From JALYNX01 sp035292685 (GTDB lineage Bacteria; Actinomycetota; Acidimicrobiia; Spongiisociales; ZC4RG35), in the NCBI GenBank assembly GCA_035292685.1, contig DATDPP010000060.1:1-64000 (forward strand): DNA of 64,000 nucleotides, written 5' to 3'. Positions within the stretch are counted from its first letter, which is position 1. Each line of letters begins with the position of its first letter. Shown here in pieces: positions 52,548-60,635 of the stretch. Made by a program: the position numbers and the translations under genes. The notes under the pieces were generated by a model. The model was given only the letters and a program-made list of their open reading frames with translations. It did not search any database and was not told where the DNA came from.

Positions 52548-53356
52548 TGCCATTGCCTCCCTGGCACCCGCATTTCGACCTATTCCTCTTGGTCTTCGTC
52601 CTCGGCTTTGGATACTGGTATGCCGACAAACGGCTCAGGCCACTGATCGCCCCGGGGGCAACTCCGGCCACCCCCGGCCAGCGGTGGCAATGGTACGGGG
52701 CTCTGGCCGCTCTCGTTGTGGTCTCGGGATGGCCGATTCACGACATCGGGGAAACGTCGTTGTTCACCCTGCACATGGTCGAGCACATGGTGATCGCCCT
52801 GGTGATCCCGGCGTTGCTGCTCCGGGGGTGCCCGCGCTGGCTGGGCGACGTCACGCTGGGGCGACCGAAAGTGGCGCGGGTTCTGCGGCCCCTGGCAGGC
52901 CCGGTGTCGGCGTTCATCGTCTTCAACACCACATTCATCCTGATCCATTGGCCCGAATTGGTGGGCTGGATGCTCACCAGTCGCCCGATTCATTTCGCCG
53001 TGCACGCCTGGCTGTTCGGGGCGGCCATCCTGATGTGGCTTCCGATCTTCTCGCCCACCTCGGCGATCCCACGACTCAATCCGCCCGGACAGATGCTCTA
53101 TCTGTTGCTCATGTCCTTGCTCCCGACCATCCCGGCCTCCTTTCTCACTTTCTCCTCGGTCCCCATCTACCCGGTCTATGGGGATGCCGCCCTGGCCTAC
53201 GGCCTAACCGCGGTGGCCGATCAGACCATCGCCGGCATCATCATGAAACTCGGGGGCGGCTTCTTGTTGTGGGGGACCATTGCCGTGATCTGGTTCCGCT
53301 GGACCAAACAGGAGCGGGATTGGGAGAGGTTGGAATCGACGCTGAGGGCGGGCTGA
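52547..53356 (+). CDS. ctaG: Cytochrome c oxidase assembly factor CtaG (caa3-type)
   Basis: This 269-residue protein with about seven helices has the Caa3_CtaG pattern: HDIGETSLFTLHMVEHMVIALVIPALLLRG, NTTFILIHWPELVGW, HFAVHAWLFGAAILMWLPI and PAWLFGA-like blocks rich in His. Relatives are needed to insert copper into subunit I. The many conserved His and Met in membrane helices fit copper handling. It is the last gene of the oxidase run; a 27-nt gap follows. Confidence 0.88.
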   Translation: MPLPPWHPHFDLFLLVFVLGFGYWYADKRLRPLIAPGATPATPGQRWQWYGALAALVVVSGWPIHDIGETSLFTLHMVEHMVIALVIPALLLRGCPRWLGDVTLGRPKVARVLRPLAGPVSAFIVFNTTFILIHWPELVGWMLTSRPIHFAVHAWLFGAAILMWLPIFSPTSAIPRLNPPGQMLYLLLMSLLPTIPASFLTFSSVPIYPVYGDAALAYGLTAVADQTIAGIIMKLGGGFLLWGTIAVIWFRWTKQERDWERLESTLRAG

Positions 53357-53383
53357 CCCCGTCCGCGGTCGCCGACCGTCACC

Positions 53384-53680
53384 ATGCACCACGCGGTCCG
53401 ATTGGCCGGGATCATGGCATTGGCGACTGTCATGGCATGTGCTCAGACCTCGGGCACCGCGCAAGGAGTTGTCACCTCGGTCGAGGGGAGCCTGGAGGAG
53501 GTCACGGCGTTCTCGATCCTGGTAGCAGGTGAGGAGTGGCGCTTCCTTTCGGTCACCGACGGTGACTATGGATTTGCCCTTCCCCACTTGCGTGAGCATC
53601 TCCTGACCGGCGACCCCGTGTTGGTCGGCTGGGAGTTGGTGGATAACGTTCGTTACGCATTGAGCCTGGCCGATGGGTAG
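53384..53680 (+). CDS. Small lipoprotein or secreted protein
   Basis: This 98-residue protein has a signal segment with a lipobox-like VMAC (Cys19), followed by a beta-rich domain (GVVTSVEGSLEEVTAFSILVAGEEWRF). This resembles small OB-like domains found after oxidase genes, but no family is certain. Its position 27 nt after ctaG suggests it belongs to the same run; the function is unknown. Confidence 0.6.
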   Translation: MHHAVRLAGIMALATVMACAQTSGTAQGVVTSVEGSLEEVTAFSILVAGEEWRFLSVTDGDYGFALPHLREHLLTGDPVLVGWELVDNVRYALSLADG

Positions 53681-53709
53681 CGGGGCTCGGGACCAACGGA
53701 GCACGATTC

Positions 53710-54807
53710 GTGAGGCAGGAGCCAAAAACATCGATCGGTCGGTTCTTCCTGCCCGGGCCCTCCGAGGTGGCTCCCGAGGTGCTGGCCGCCCAGACCCATC
53801 CGATGATCGGTCACCGGGGATCGGCGATCCATGATTTGATTGCCGAGATCGAGGTCGGCCTGAAACAGGTCTTCCTCACCGAGCGGCCGGTGATCCTCTC
53901 CACCTCATCGGCCACCGGGTTGATGGAGGCGGCGATCAGGAACGGGGTGGGTCAGGGAAGGGTGCTCTCGCTGGTCAATGGGGCATTCTCGAAGCGATTC
54001 GCCGACATCGCGGCTTCCTGTGGGCGCATCGTCGATGTGTGGGAGGTGCCTTGGGGTGGATTCCACACCCCGGAGGAACTCGCTGATCGACTCTCCTCAG
54101 ATGCCTACGAAGCGGTCACCGTCACCCACTCTGAGACCTCGACCGGCGTGATGCAAGACCTCGAAGCACTGGCGCGGGTCGTGGCCCGCAACGACCGTGC
54201 CCTTCTCCTGGTCGACTCGGTCACCGGGGTTTGCGGGACGGAAGTCCGCACTGACGACTGGCTTCTCGATTGGGTGTTCACCGGTTCGCAGAAGGCCATG
54301 GCCTTGCCACCTGGCATGGCTTTCGGGGTTGCCTCGGAGGCGATGCTGGAGCGTTCCGCAACGTTGCCGGGCAAAGGCGTCTACTTCGACCTGGTGGCTT
54401 TGACCCACAGCCTCGAGGTCCTCCAGACTCCGGCCACCCCGGCTATCTCGTTGATGTATGCGTTGCGGTTTCAGCTGGAGCGGATCCTGGCCGAAGGCCT
54501 CGAGACCCGCTGGAAGCGACATGAGGCGATGCGAGACCGGACCATGGGGTGGATTGGTGAGATGTCCGGGGTGGGAGTCGCGCCTTTCGCCCCCGAGGGT
54601 CATCGCTCCCCGACCGTGACCTGCATCACCTTGCCGGAGCGGCTCGCCGGCCCCGAGGTCGTGGCAGGCATGAGAGAGCGGAACTGGGTGATTGGCTCGG
54701 GTTATGGCAAGTTGAAGGAGACGACGATTCGAATCGGGCACATGGGTGACCGCACCGTCGGCGAGTTGGATTATCTTCTCGACGACCTGGCGGATGTCAT
54801 CGGATGA
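53710..54807 (+). CDS. Class V aminotransferase, likely phosphoserine or serine-glyoxylate type
   Basis: This 365-residue PLP enzyme has N-terminal FLPGPSEVAPEVLAAQTHPMIGHRGSA, SSATGLMEAAIRN, TVTHSETSTGVMQDL, LVDSVTGVCGTEV and the PLP Lys in FTGSQKAMALPPGMAF. It belongs to the SGAT/AGXT clade rather than classic SerC. Because it overlaps serA by 4 nt it most likely makes phosphoserine from phosphohydroxypyruvate, as shown for some such clade members. The start is GTG 53710. Confidence 0.82.
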   Translation: MRQEPKTSIGRFFLPGPSEVAPEVLAAQTHPMIGHRGSAIHDLIAEIEVGLKQVFLTERPVILSTSSATGLMEAAIRNGVGQGRVLSLVNGAFSKRFADIAASCGRIVDVWEVPWGGFHTPEELADRLSSDAYEAVTVTHSETSTGVMQDLEALARVVARNDRALLLVDSVTGVCGTEVRTDDWLLDWVFTGSQKAMALPPGMAFGVASEAMLERSATLPGKGVYFDLVALTHSLEVLQTPATPAISLMYALRFQLERILAEGLETRWKRHEAMRDRTMGWIGEMSGVGVAPFAPEGHRSPTVTCITLPERLAGPEVVAGMRERNWVIGSGYGKLKETTIRIGHMGDRTVGELDYLLDDLADVIG

Positions 54808-55763
54808 GCGGCCTCTTCAGAGTCGTCGTGACCGACCATGTCTCCGAGTCCGGTCTCGCCCCCCTTCTGGAGGACGGAAGATTCCAGGTGACCCGGGTCG
54901 ACGATTCGAATTCCGACGCCTTCCGGGAGGCGCTGGCGGAGGCCGACGGTCTGGTCGTCAGAAGCGCCACCAAAGTCACCCGGAAGATGATCGCCGTGGC
55001 TCCGCGACTCAAGGTGGTGGGTCGGGCCGGGGTCGGGGTGGACAACATCGATGTTTCGGCGGCCACCGAGAGGGGCATCGCCGTCCTGAACTCACCCGCT
55101 GGCAACACGGTCGCCGCGGCCGAGCTCACGATGGCATTGATCCTCTCGGTGGTCCGGCGGGTCGCCGAGGCAGATCGCTCGATTCGCTCCGGGAAATGGG
55201 AGCGGTCGCGTCTCAGGGGGGTCCAACTCAAGGATCGAACTCTGGGGCTGGTCGGAGCCGGTCGGATCGGGAGCGCGGTGGCGCTCCGCTGCCGGGCATT
55301 CGGGATGAAGGTCCTCGTCTACGACCCCTATCTGACCGCCGAGCGCGCCGAGGATCTCGACCTGCCCTTGACCGGGCTGGACGAGGTCCTGACGCATGGA
55401 GACATCATCGCTCTTCACGTCCCCCTGACCGACGAGACCAGGCATCTCATCGATGAGGATGCCTTGTCTCGCATGAAGGCTGGTGCCTTCGTGGTGAACG
55501 TCTCCAGGGGAGGGGTGATCGATGAGGAGGCTCTGGCCCGGGCGTTGATAGAAGGCCGGCTGGCCGGTGCAGCTCTCGATGTCTTCGAGTCCGAGCCGCT
55601 TCCGAATGAGAGCCCGCTTCTCAACCTGCCCAATGTGGTGCTGACCCCGCATCTCGGGGCGTCGACTGTGGAAGCCCAGGAGCTGGTGGCCCGTGAGATC
55701 GCCGAGTCGGTGCGCGATGCACTGGCGCTTGGTGACCTGTCGGGATCCGTGAACTTGGTCTAG
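54804..55763 (+). CDS. serA: D-3-phosphoglycerate dehydrogenase, short form
   Basis: This 319-residue D-2-hydroxyacid dehydrogenase has the NAD motif GLVGAGRIGSAVALRC, HVPLTDETRHLI, NVSRGGVIDEEAL with the catalytic Arg before it, ALDVFESEPLP with Glu, and LTPHLGAST with the His. It lacks the C-terminal ACT/ASB regulatory domains of long SerA, so feedback by serine is not expected. Coupled to the aminotransferase gene, it should open the serine pathway. It converges with the next gene with 26 nt. Confidence 0.87.
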   Translation: MSGLFRVVVTDHVSESGLAPLLEDGRFQVTRVDDSNSDAFREALAEADGLVVRSATKVTRKMIAVAPRLKVVGRAGVGVDNIDVSAATERGIAVLNSPAGNTVAAAELTMALILSVVRRVAEADRSIRSGKWERSRLRGVQLKDRTLGLVGAGRIGSAVALRCRAFGMKVLVYDPYLTAERAEDLDLPLTGLDEVLTHGDIIALHVPLTDETRHLIDEDALSRMKAGAFVVNVSRGGVIDEEALARALIEGRLAGAALDVFESEPLPNESPLLNLPNVVLTPHLGASTVEAQELVAREIAESVRDALALGDLSGSVNLV

Positions 55764-55789
55764 CCCCGGCCCCGGTGGCGAAGAGTCGG

Positions 55790-56947
55790 CTAGCCGATTA
55801 CGAGGGTCAATGCGGCCTCTTCGCCGGCTTTCTCCTCGTGACCCCCGTCCGCGCTGCGGGCAAGCAACACCGCGAAGACGATGAGGAGAACCGTCACGAT
55901 CCCGATGATGGCGACCATGACCTCGCCGAAGCTGATTCTGACATTGGGCCGGGTTCCGGCGAGCGAGGCGAACCCGAGGATTCCGAGGGCGGTGAAAATC
56001 GCAACCACTGCCCCGCCTCCCGATGTCAGGTGACTCGACTCCAGGAGGGCCCAGGCGAAGGGGAGCACCAGCAGGAGGAGAAGGAGCAGTCCCGTGGCTG
56101 GAATCTTCAGGGCTCCTCCCAGGCGGCTCCGCACCTCGGCGATGTCATCCCCATCGCCGGCCACGGCCACCGGTACCGCCACGGCTTGCGTGGTGGCAGC
56201 AGTGATGCCGCCGAGCACCGCCCCGCCGAGAAGCATCACCGCCAGTGTCGGGAGAACTGGAAGTTGCACCATGCCCTCGATTCCATCCACAGGTGTCCCG
56301 AAGCCACTGGTCAACAAAGCAGCCGCCCCGATTCCGAGAAACAGGCCTATCAGGGCGCCCAGCCAACCGGTCGAAGACGGGGAATTGCTGAGTCGCATCC
56401 CGGGATTGGCCCATCCGGCCGAGGCGCGAGCAAGCCCGGCCGTGATGGCGCCGAAGAAGATGCTGACCAAAGCCACCCCGATGATGACCGATCTCGAGGT
56501 CACCTGAATCACTGGCGTGTACGGGTCACTTCCGGTGACCGTTGCGTTCTGCGCCCACCAGGTGGTCGCGATCAGGAAGCCGACAAGACCCAACACCGAG
56601 CCGGTCCAGGCTCCGACCCTGGTAGCGCTTCGAATCCTCATTCCGAGGGGGACCGGCTCCAAAGGCTCCTCTGGCTCCGGCTCGGGTTGCGCAATGACGG
56701 CGACCGGGAGGGGAGTCTCGAACACAGCGGCTGTGACGATTGGCTCCGGCGAGAGGGCAGGCGCAGCGGCCGGCGCCTCGGATGCTGGTGCCGGGGCCGA
56801 AACCGAGACCGGAGCGCCACCGGCCCACGCCGCCAGCACATCGTCGATCGTCGTCCCGTTGGCGGCAGCCCGGGCCGCTGCTGACCGGCGCACCAGGCTC
56901 TCTGGTGCGTTCAAGGCGGCAGCCACCGCCGGCAACAGATCGCTCAC
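55790..56947 (-). CDS. Multi-pass membrane protein of unknown function
   Basis: The 385-residue protein has an N-terminal helical domain (residues 1-45, SLVRRSAAARAAANGTTID motif), an Ala/Pro/Glu-rich linker (46-98), and about eight hydrophobic segments from 110 to 370. The small N-domain resembles helix bundles that bind partners. No family is recognised. It is flanked by serA (convergent) and the heptamer repeat and lgt (divergent). Confidence 0.6.
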   Translation of the reverse strand: MSDLLPAVAAALNAPESLVRRSAAARAAANGTTIDDVLAAWAGGAPVSVSAPAPASEAPAAAPALSPEPIVTAAVFETPLPVAVIAQPEPEPEEPLEPVPLGMRIRSATRVGAWTGSVLGLVGFLIATTWWAQNATVTGSDPYTPVIQVTSRSVIIGVALVSIFFGAITAGLARASAGWANPGMRLSNSPSSTGWLGALIGLFLGIGAAALLTSGFGTPVDGIEGMVQLPVLPTLAVMLLGGAVLGGITAATTQAVAVPVAVAGDGDDIAEVRSRLGGALKIPATGLLLLLLLVLPFAWALLESSHLTSGGGAVVAIFTALGILGFASLAGTRPNVRISFGEVMVAIIGIVTVLLIVFAVLLARSADGGHEEKAGEEAALTLVIG

Positions 56948-56993
56948 GGGGGCACTCTAGCGATGAGCGCCTTCGGCCCTCACCGCACGAGTG

Positions 56994-57049
56994 CCGTTCA
57001 CCGTTCACCGTTTTGCGTACTGCGTACTGCGTACTGCGTACTGCGATTG
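56994..57049. repeat. Heptamer tandem array in a promoter gap
   Basis: Eight consecutive 7-bp units lie between divergent genes: CCGTTCA twice, CCGTTTT, GCGTACT four times and GCGATTG. The period is strict with no slips. A second 7-bp-phased element is at 31167. The array ends 40 nt before the lgt start. Confidence 0.85.
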
Positions 57050-57089
57050 CGCTTCGGATTGATCTCGGAGGGCCTGTACCCTCCCCTCC

Positions 57090-57968
57090 ATGCTCGCCGT
57101 GCTCACCTACCCGCCGATCCCTATCTGGGAACTGGGCCCGTTCAACTTCTCACTGCACGGGGTATTCGCCGCCCTGGGATTCGTGGCCGGTGCCTGGCTG
57201 GCGACACGGGAGATGCGCAAGCGGGGCTTCGACACCGTGAAATACCAGTCATGTCTCACCTGGGGTCTGATCGGCGCCCTTCTCGGAGCTCGCTACTTCA
57301 CCTCGCCGGCTCAGATCATGAGTGGGGACTCGTTGCTCGAGGCCCTCAACCCGATCGTCGGGAACTTCTCGATCATGGGCGGCTTTCTGGGAGGCATCCT
57401 CGCCGGAGGGTGGCGGGTGCATCAGTTGGGCATGCCACTCCTGGCCACGCTCGACATGTCATCGTTTGGGCTGGCGCTGGGCACCATTGTGGGAAGGATC
57501 GGCGACCTGGCCATCGTCGAGCACCTGGGGAGGGCTACCACCGCGTGGTGGGGGTATGGGATCCGACCCGGCTACGACGTGGCTCCCGGGCACAATGCTC
57601 TGGAATGCAGTGAGGCGACGGTGGGCCCTGATGGGTTCTGTGGGATCTACCACCACGTGGCCCTCTACGACCTGATCGGAGCCGCCATCCTCCTCGGGTT
57701 TCTCTATTTTGCCTATCGCCGTTTCCGGCTCCACTACGGGCAACTCTTCTTCATCTGGGTGGCCTGGTATGGACTGCAACGCTTCTTGCTCGACGCATTG
57801 CGATACGGCGAGCTGAGCCCCGACGCACAGATCGGGAGTTTCACCTGGAATCAGCTCAGTGGCCTCGCCGCCGGGATCGCCGGGCTGGTCATGATCTGGT
57901 GGATGGGAAGGACCCAAGAGCTGGTGTCCGTCGAAGCCGACCGGCAGTTGATCGGTGTCGAGGCCTGA
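57090..57968 (+). CDS. lgt: Prolipoprotein diacylglyceryl transferase
   Basis: This 292-residue polytopic enzyme adds diacylglyceryl to the lipobox Cys of lipoproteins. It has the family topology of about seven helices: FSLHGVFAALGF (His in the first helix), SIMGGFLGG, GTIVGRIGDLAIVEHLG (the Lgt signature region, with GRIGD in place of GRIGN), and the LFFIWVAWYGLQRFLLDALR block. TACCCT lies 7 nt before the ATG. The many lipoproteins in this window need this activity. Confidence 0.85.
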   Translation: MLAVLTYPPIPIWELGPFNFSLHGVFAALGFVAGAWLATREMRKRGFDTVKYQSCLTWGLIGALLGARYFTSPAQIMSGDSLLEALNPIVGNFSIMGGFLGGILAGGWRVHQLGMPLLATLDMSSFGLALGTIVGRIGDLAIVEHLGRATTAWWGYGIRPGYDVAPGHNALECSEATVGPDGFCGIYHHVALYDLIGAAILLGFLYFAYRRFRLHYGQLFFIWVAWYGLQRFLLDALRYGELSPDAQIGSFTWNQLSGLAAGIAGLVMIWWMGRTQELVSVEADRQLIGVEA

Positions 57969-57982
57969 CCGACTGCGATCCG

Positions 57983-58765
57983 TCAGGGGCGGTTCTTCTC
58001 GTCCCGCCAGGCCAGCCAATCGACCACCGGCGCCAGGTCGTAACCCGATCGGCCGTCGACGCCCAAGGTGATCAGGGTGGCGCCGGCTTCCAAGAAGGCG
58101 TCGCCGGATTCAGGACGATGCACGTTGGCGCCACAAGACCGTTCTATCTGTGACGGGTCCCGGCCTAGTTGACGGCACCATCCGTCGAGAACCTGGTTCT
58201 TGTGCTCGATGATCTCGGCCTGTCCGAAGGCGTGCCACATGTCGGCGTGCTCGGCGGTGTAGCGGAGAGTCTTTCTCTCGCCACCCCCACCGATCAAGAC
58301 CGGGATCCTGCGGGTGGGTGCCGGATTCAATCTGGCCCACCGTTGCTCGATCCTGGGGAGGGCATCTCTCAGGTCGGCCAGCCTCGACCCGGCGGTCCGG
58401 AAGTCGTATCCGTACTCGGCGTAGTCCTTCTCGAACCATCCCGCCCCTATCCCGAAGATGAGACGGCCCTTCGAGATGTGGTCGACGGTGCGTGCCATGT
58501 CGGCCAGCAGCTCCGGGTTGCGATAGCTGTTGCAGGTGACGAGGGCGCCGATTTCGACTCGTTCGGTGATCTCGGCCCACGAAGCGAGCATGGTCCAGCA
58601 TTCGAAATGCTTGCCGTCGTGATCACCGCTCAGCGGGAAGAAGTGGTCCCAGTTGAACACGATGTCCGCGCCCAATTCCTCGGCCTTGACGACGGAAGCC
58701 CTGATCTGGGAATAGTCACCGTGCTGGGGTTGCAGTTGAACGGCGATGCGGATGGGGTGGGCCAA
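57983..58765 (-). CDS. LLM-class flavin/F420-dependent oxidoreductase
   Basis: This 260-residue luciferase-like TIM barrel has AEELGADIVFNWDHFFPL, VEIGALVTCNSYRNPELLADMARTVDHISKGRLIFGIGAGWFEKDY and a C-terminal VLIGGGGERKTLR, matching a TIGR03-type F420-dependent subfamily common in actinobacteria. Substrates are unknown. It converges with lgt with only 14 nt between stops. Confidence 0.85.
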   Translation of the reverse strand: MAHPIRIAVQLQPQHGDYSQIRASVVKAEELGADIVFNWDHFFPLSGDHDGKHFECWTMLASWAEITERVEIGALVTCNSYRNPELLADMARTVDHISKGRLIFGIGAGWFEKDYAEYGYDFRTAGSRLADLRDALPRIEQRWARLNPAPTRRIPVLIGGGGERKTLRYTAEHADMWHAFGQAEIIEHKNQVLDGWCRQLGRDPSQIERSCGANVHRPESGDAFLEAGATLITLGVDGRSGYDLAPVVDWLAWRDEKNRP

Positions 58766-58812
58766 GAGTCCTCTGATTCCGGTGGGGTCGTCTCAACGGT
58801 ACCCCGGCCCCC

Positions 58813-59946
58813 TCAGATGCCGAACAGGGTGTCCTCGATCAACCCGTCGACCACCGCCCGCAACGCCTCCTCGTTGTCCGCCCCCGCAGCCAACGCAGCC
58901 TCGTAGGTTGCGAGTTGGCGGTGGGCGCTTGTTCCCTGTTGGACGATGGTGCGGGCGTGGCGAACCTCGTCACGGACGCCGAACTCGACCGAGTCCTGGG
59001 CCAGGGTCTCGATGATCTCCTCGACCAGATCCGAGAATTGGACCAGTTCGCCTTTCCCGAAATCCACGAGAGAGCCTTCGGTTCCATAACGTTGGGCCCG
59101 CCACATGTTTTCGGCGATCAGGAATGGCGGGTAGGTCCGCCACCTCTGGTTCTGGCGTCGGAGCCGGAACAGCATCGAGAGCAGACAGACATAGATTGCG
59201 GCCACCGAGATCGCGTCATCGAGACGGGTGCAGACATCACTCACTCTCATCTCGAGCGTGGGGTAACGACCGGAGGGTCGAATATCCCACCAAAGGCTGC
59301 TCGGGCTGTCGATGAGCCCGGCGTCGATCATCAGCTCGACCGTTCGCTCGTACTCGCCCCACGAGACGAAATCCTGGGGGAGTCCGGTCCGGGGGAGGTT
59401 CTTGAAGATGATCAGCCGATAGGCGAGGAGCCCGGTCGGGCTCCCGGCCCAAAACGGCGATGAGGTGGTCAGCGCTAGGAGGTGGGGGAGCATGTACTTC
59501 ACCTGATTCATCAGGTCGATTCGAAGATGGGGGTCCTCGATTCCGACATGGACATGCATCCCGCAGATCACGAGTTGGCGCGCCACCTGCTGGTAGTCGG
59601 CTGCCAGGTTGATGTATCGAGGCTGATCAGTGGTCTCCTGCTCCGTCCAGTTGGCGAAGGGGTGGGTTGAAGCGGCGATGATCGCCGCTCCGTATCCATT
59701 GACCACACTCGACAGGTCCCGTCTCAGGTTGGCGAGGTCCTCGCGGGCATCCTGGACCCTGGTGCAAACCTTGGTCCCCACCTCGATCTGCGCCTTGAGG
59801 AACTCCGGAGTGACTTGAGGGCCGAGCACCTCGCGCAACGAATCCCACATCTCGGGTGGCGGGCTCTTGATGAGGTCACGTGACTCCCGATCGACGACGA
59901 GGTACTCCTCCTCGATGCCTATGGTGAATGCCGGACGTTCGATCAT
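58813..59946 (-). CDS. Glutamate-cysteine ligase-like (GCS2/YbdK) carboxylate-amine ligase
   Basis: This 377-residue ligase has FTIGIEEEYLVVD at the N-terminus (conserved Glu pair binding ATP/Mg), STHPFANW, the CGMHVHVGIEDP block and RPSGRYPTLEMRVSDVCTRLDDAI near 230. It makes gamma-glutamyl amides; in actinobacteria relatives may act in gamma-glutamylcysteine or ergothioneine routes. No egtB/D is near. ATG 59946 is chosen as an ortholog-like start; the frame upstream runs into tag. Confidence 0.85.
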   Translation of the reverse strand: MIERPAFTIGIEEEYLVVDRESRDLIKSPPPEMWDSLREVLGPQVTPEFLKAQIEVGTKVCTRVQDAREDLANLRRDLSSVVNGYGAAIIAASTHPFANWTEQETTDQPRYINLAADYQQVARQLVICGMHVHVGIEDPHLRIDLMNQVKYMLPHLLALTTSSPFWAGSPTGLLAYRLIIFKNLPRTGLPQDFVSWGEYERTVELMIDAGLIDSPSSLWWDIRPSGRYPTLEMRVSDVCTRLDDAISVAAIYVCLLSMLFRLRRQNQRWRTYPPFLIAENMWRAQRYGTEGSLVDFGKGELVQFSDLVEEIIETLAQDSVEFGVRDEVRHARTIVQQGTSAHRQLATYEAALAAGADNEEALRAVVDGLIEDTLFGI

Positions 59947-59956
59947 CGGGTCGAAT

Positions 59957-60565
59957 CTATAGCTCGCGACCCAGCAGCCGCCGTCGCTCGTCTGCACAGA
60001 CGTCCCGAATGTGACAGCCGTCGACGTGATCGTTGACCAACCCCATTGCCTGCATGAAGGCGTAAACCGTGGTCGGTCCCACAAAGGACCACCCGCGTCT
60101 CTTGAGATCCTTTGAGATCGCGCTCGAGGTGTCGGTAGTCGCCGGTATGTCGGTCGGCGGCTCATCGACCGGATCGGCCCAATCCCAGAAGTAAGAGGCG
60201 AGGGTTCCCTCGGCCTCGATGAGCTCCAGCGCGCGCTGGGCGTTGTTGATCGTGGACCGGATCTTGCCCTGATGACGCACCATGCCGGCATCGTCGAGGA
60301 GACGGGAAACGTCGCTTTCTCCGAATGCGGCCACCTCCGCGATCTCGAAGTCGGCGAATCCGGCGCGGAAATTGGAGCGCTTGTTGAGGATGGTGAGCCA
60401 GGAGAGACCAGCCTGAAATCCCTCGAGGCAGATCTTCTCGAACAGCCTCTTGTCCTCGGTCACCGGGCGGCCCCACTCGGCGTCGTGGTAGTTCCGATAG
60501 ATCTCGGGCTCGGCCGCCCACCAACAGCGGGCCAGCCCATCACCGCCGAGAAGAATCTCCATCAT
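59957..60565 (-). CDS. tag: DNA-3-methyladenine glycosylase I
   Basis: This 202-residue alkylation-repair glycosylase removes 3-methyladenine. It has RCWWAAEPEIYRNYHDAEWGRPV, FEKICLEGFQAGLSWLTILNKR (catalytic Glu and the HhH-like helix), and the zinc ligands Cys14, the His in NYHDAEWG and the HVDGCHIRDVC tail. It lies 10 nt before the GCS2 gene on the same strand. A second ATG one codon later is possible. Confidence 0.92.
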   Translation of the reverse strand: MMEILLGGDGLARCWWAAEPEIYRNYHDAEWGRPVTEDKRLFEKICLEGFQAGLSWLTILNKRSNFRAGFADFEIAEVAAFGESDVSRLLDDAGMVRHQGKIRSTINNAQRALELIEAEGTLASYFWDWADPVDEPPTDIPATTDTSSAISKDLKRRGWSFVGPTTVYAFMQAMGLVNDHVDGCHIRDVCADERRRLLGREL

Positions 60566-60635
60566 GCGGCGGTTCTAGCAGTGTTCGGCGGCCTTTAACT
60601 CCGATTAGCAGTGGTCTTTCTACCCTGGTCACCCA

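Noticed and set aside
55775..56884. 369-codon plus-strand frame
   Set aside because: Antisense to the 385-residue membrane protein. That frame has a coherent set of hydrophobic helices, while this one is Arg/Gly/His-rich.
56994..57049. Possible origin iterons or CRISPR
   Set aside because: Seven-bp units without spacers and no replication or cas genes nearby.
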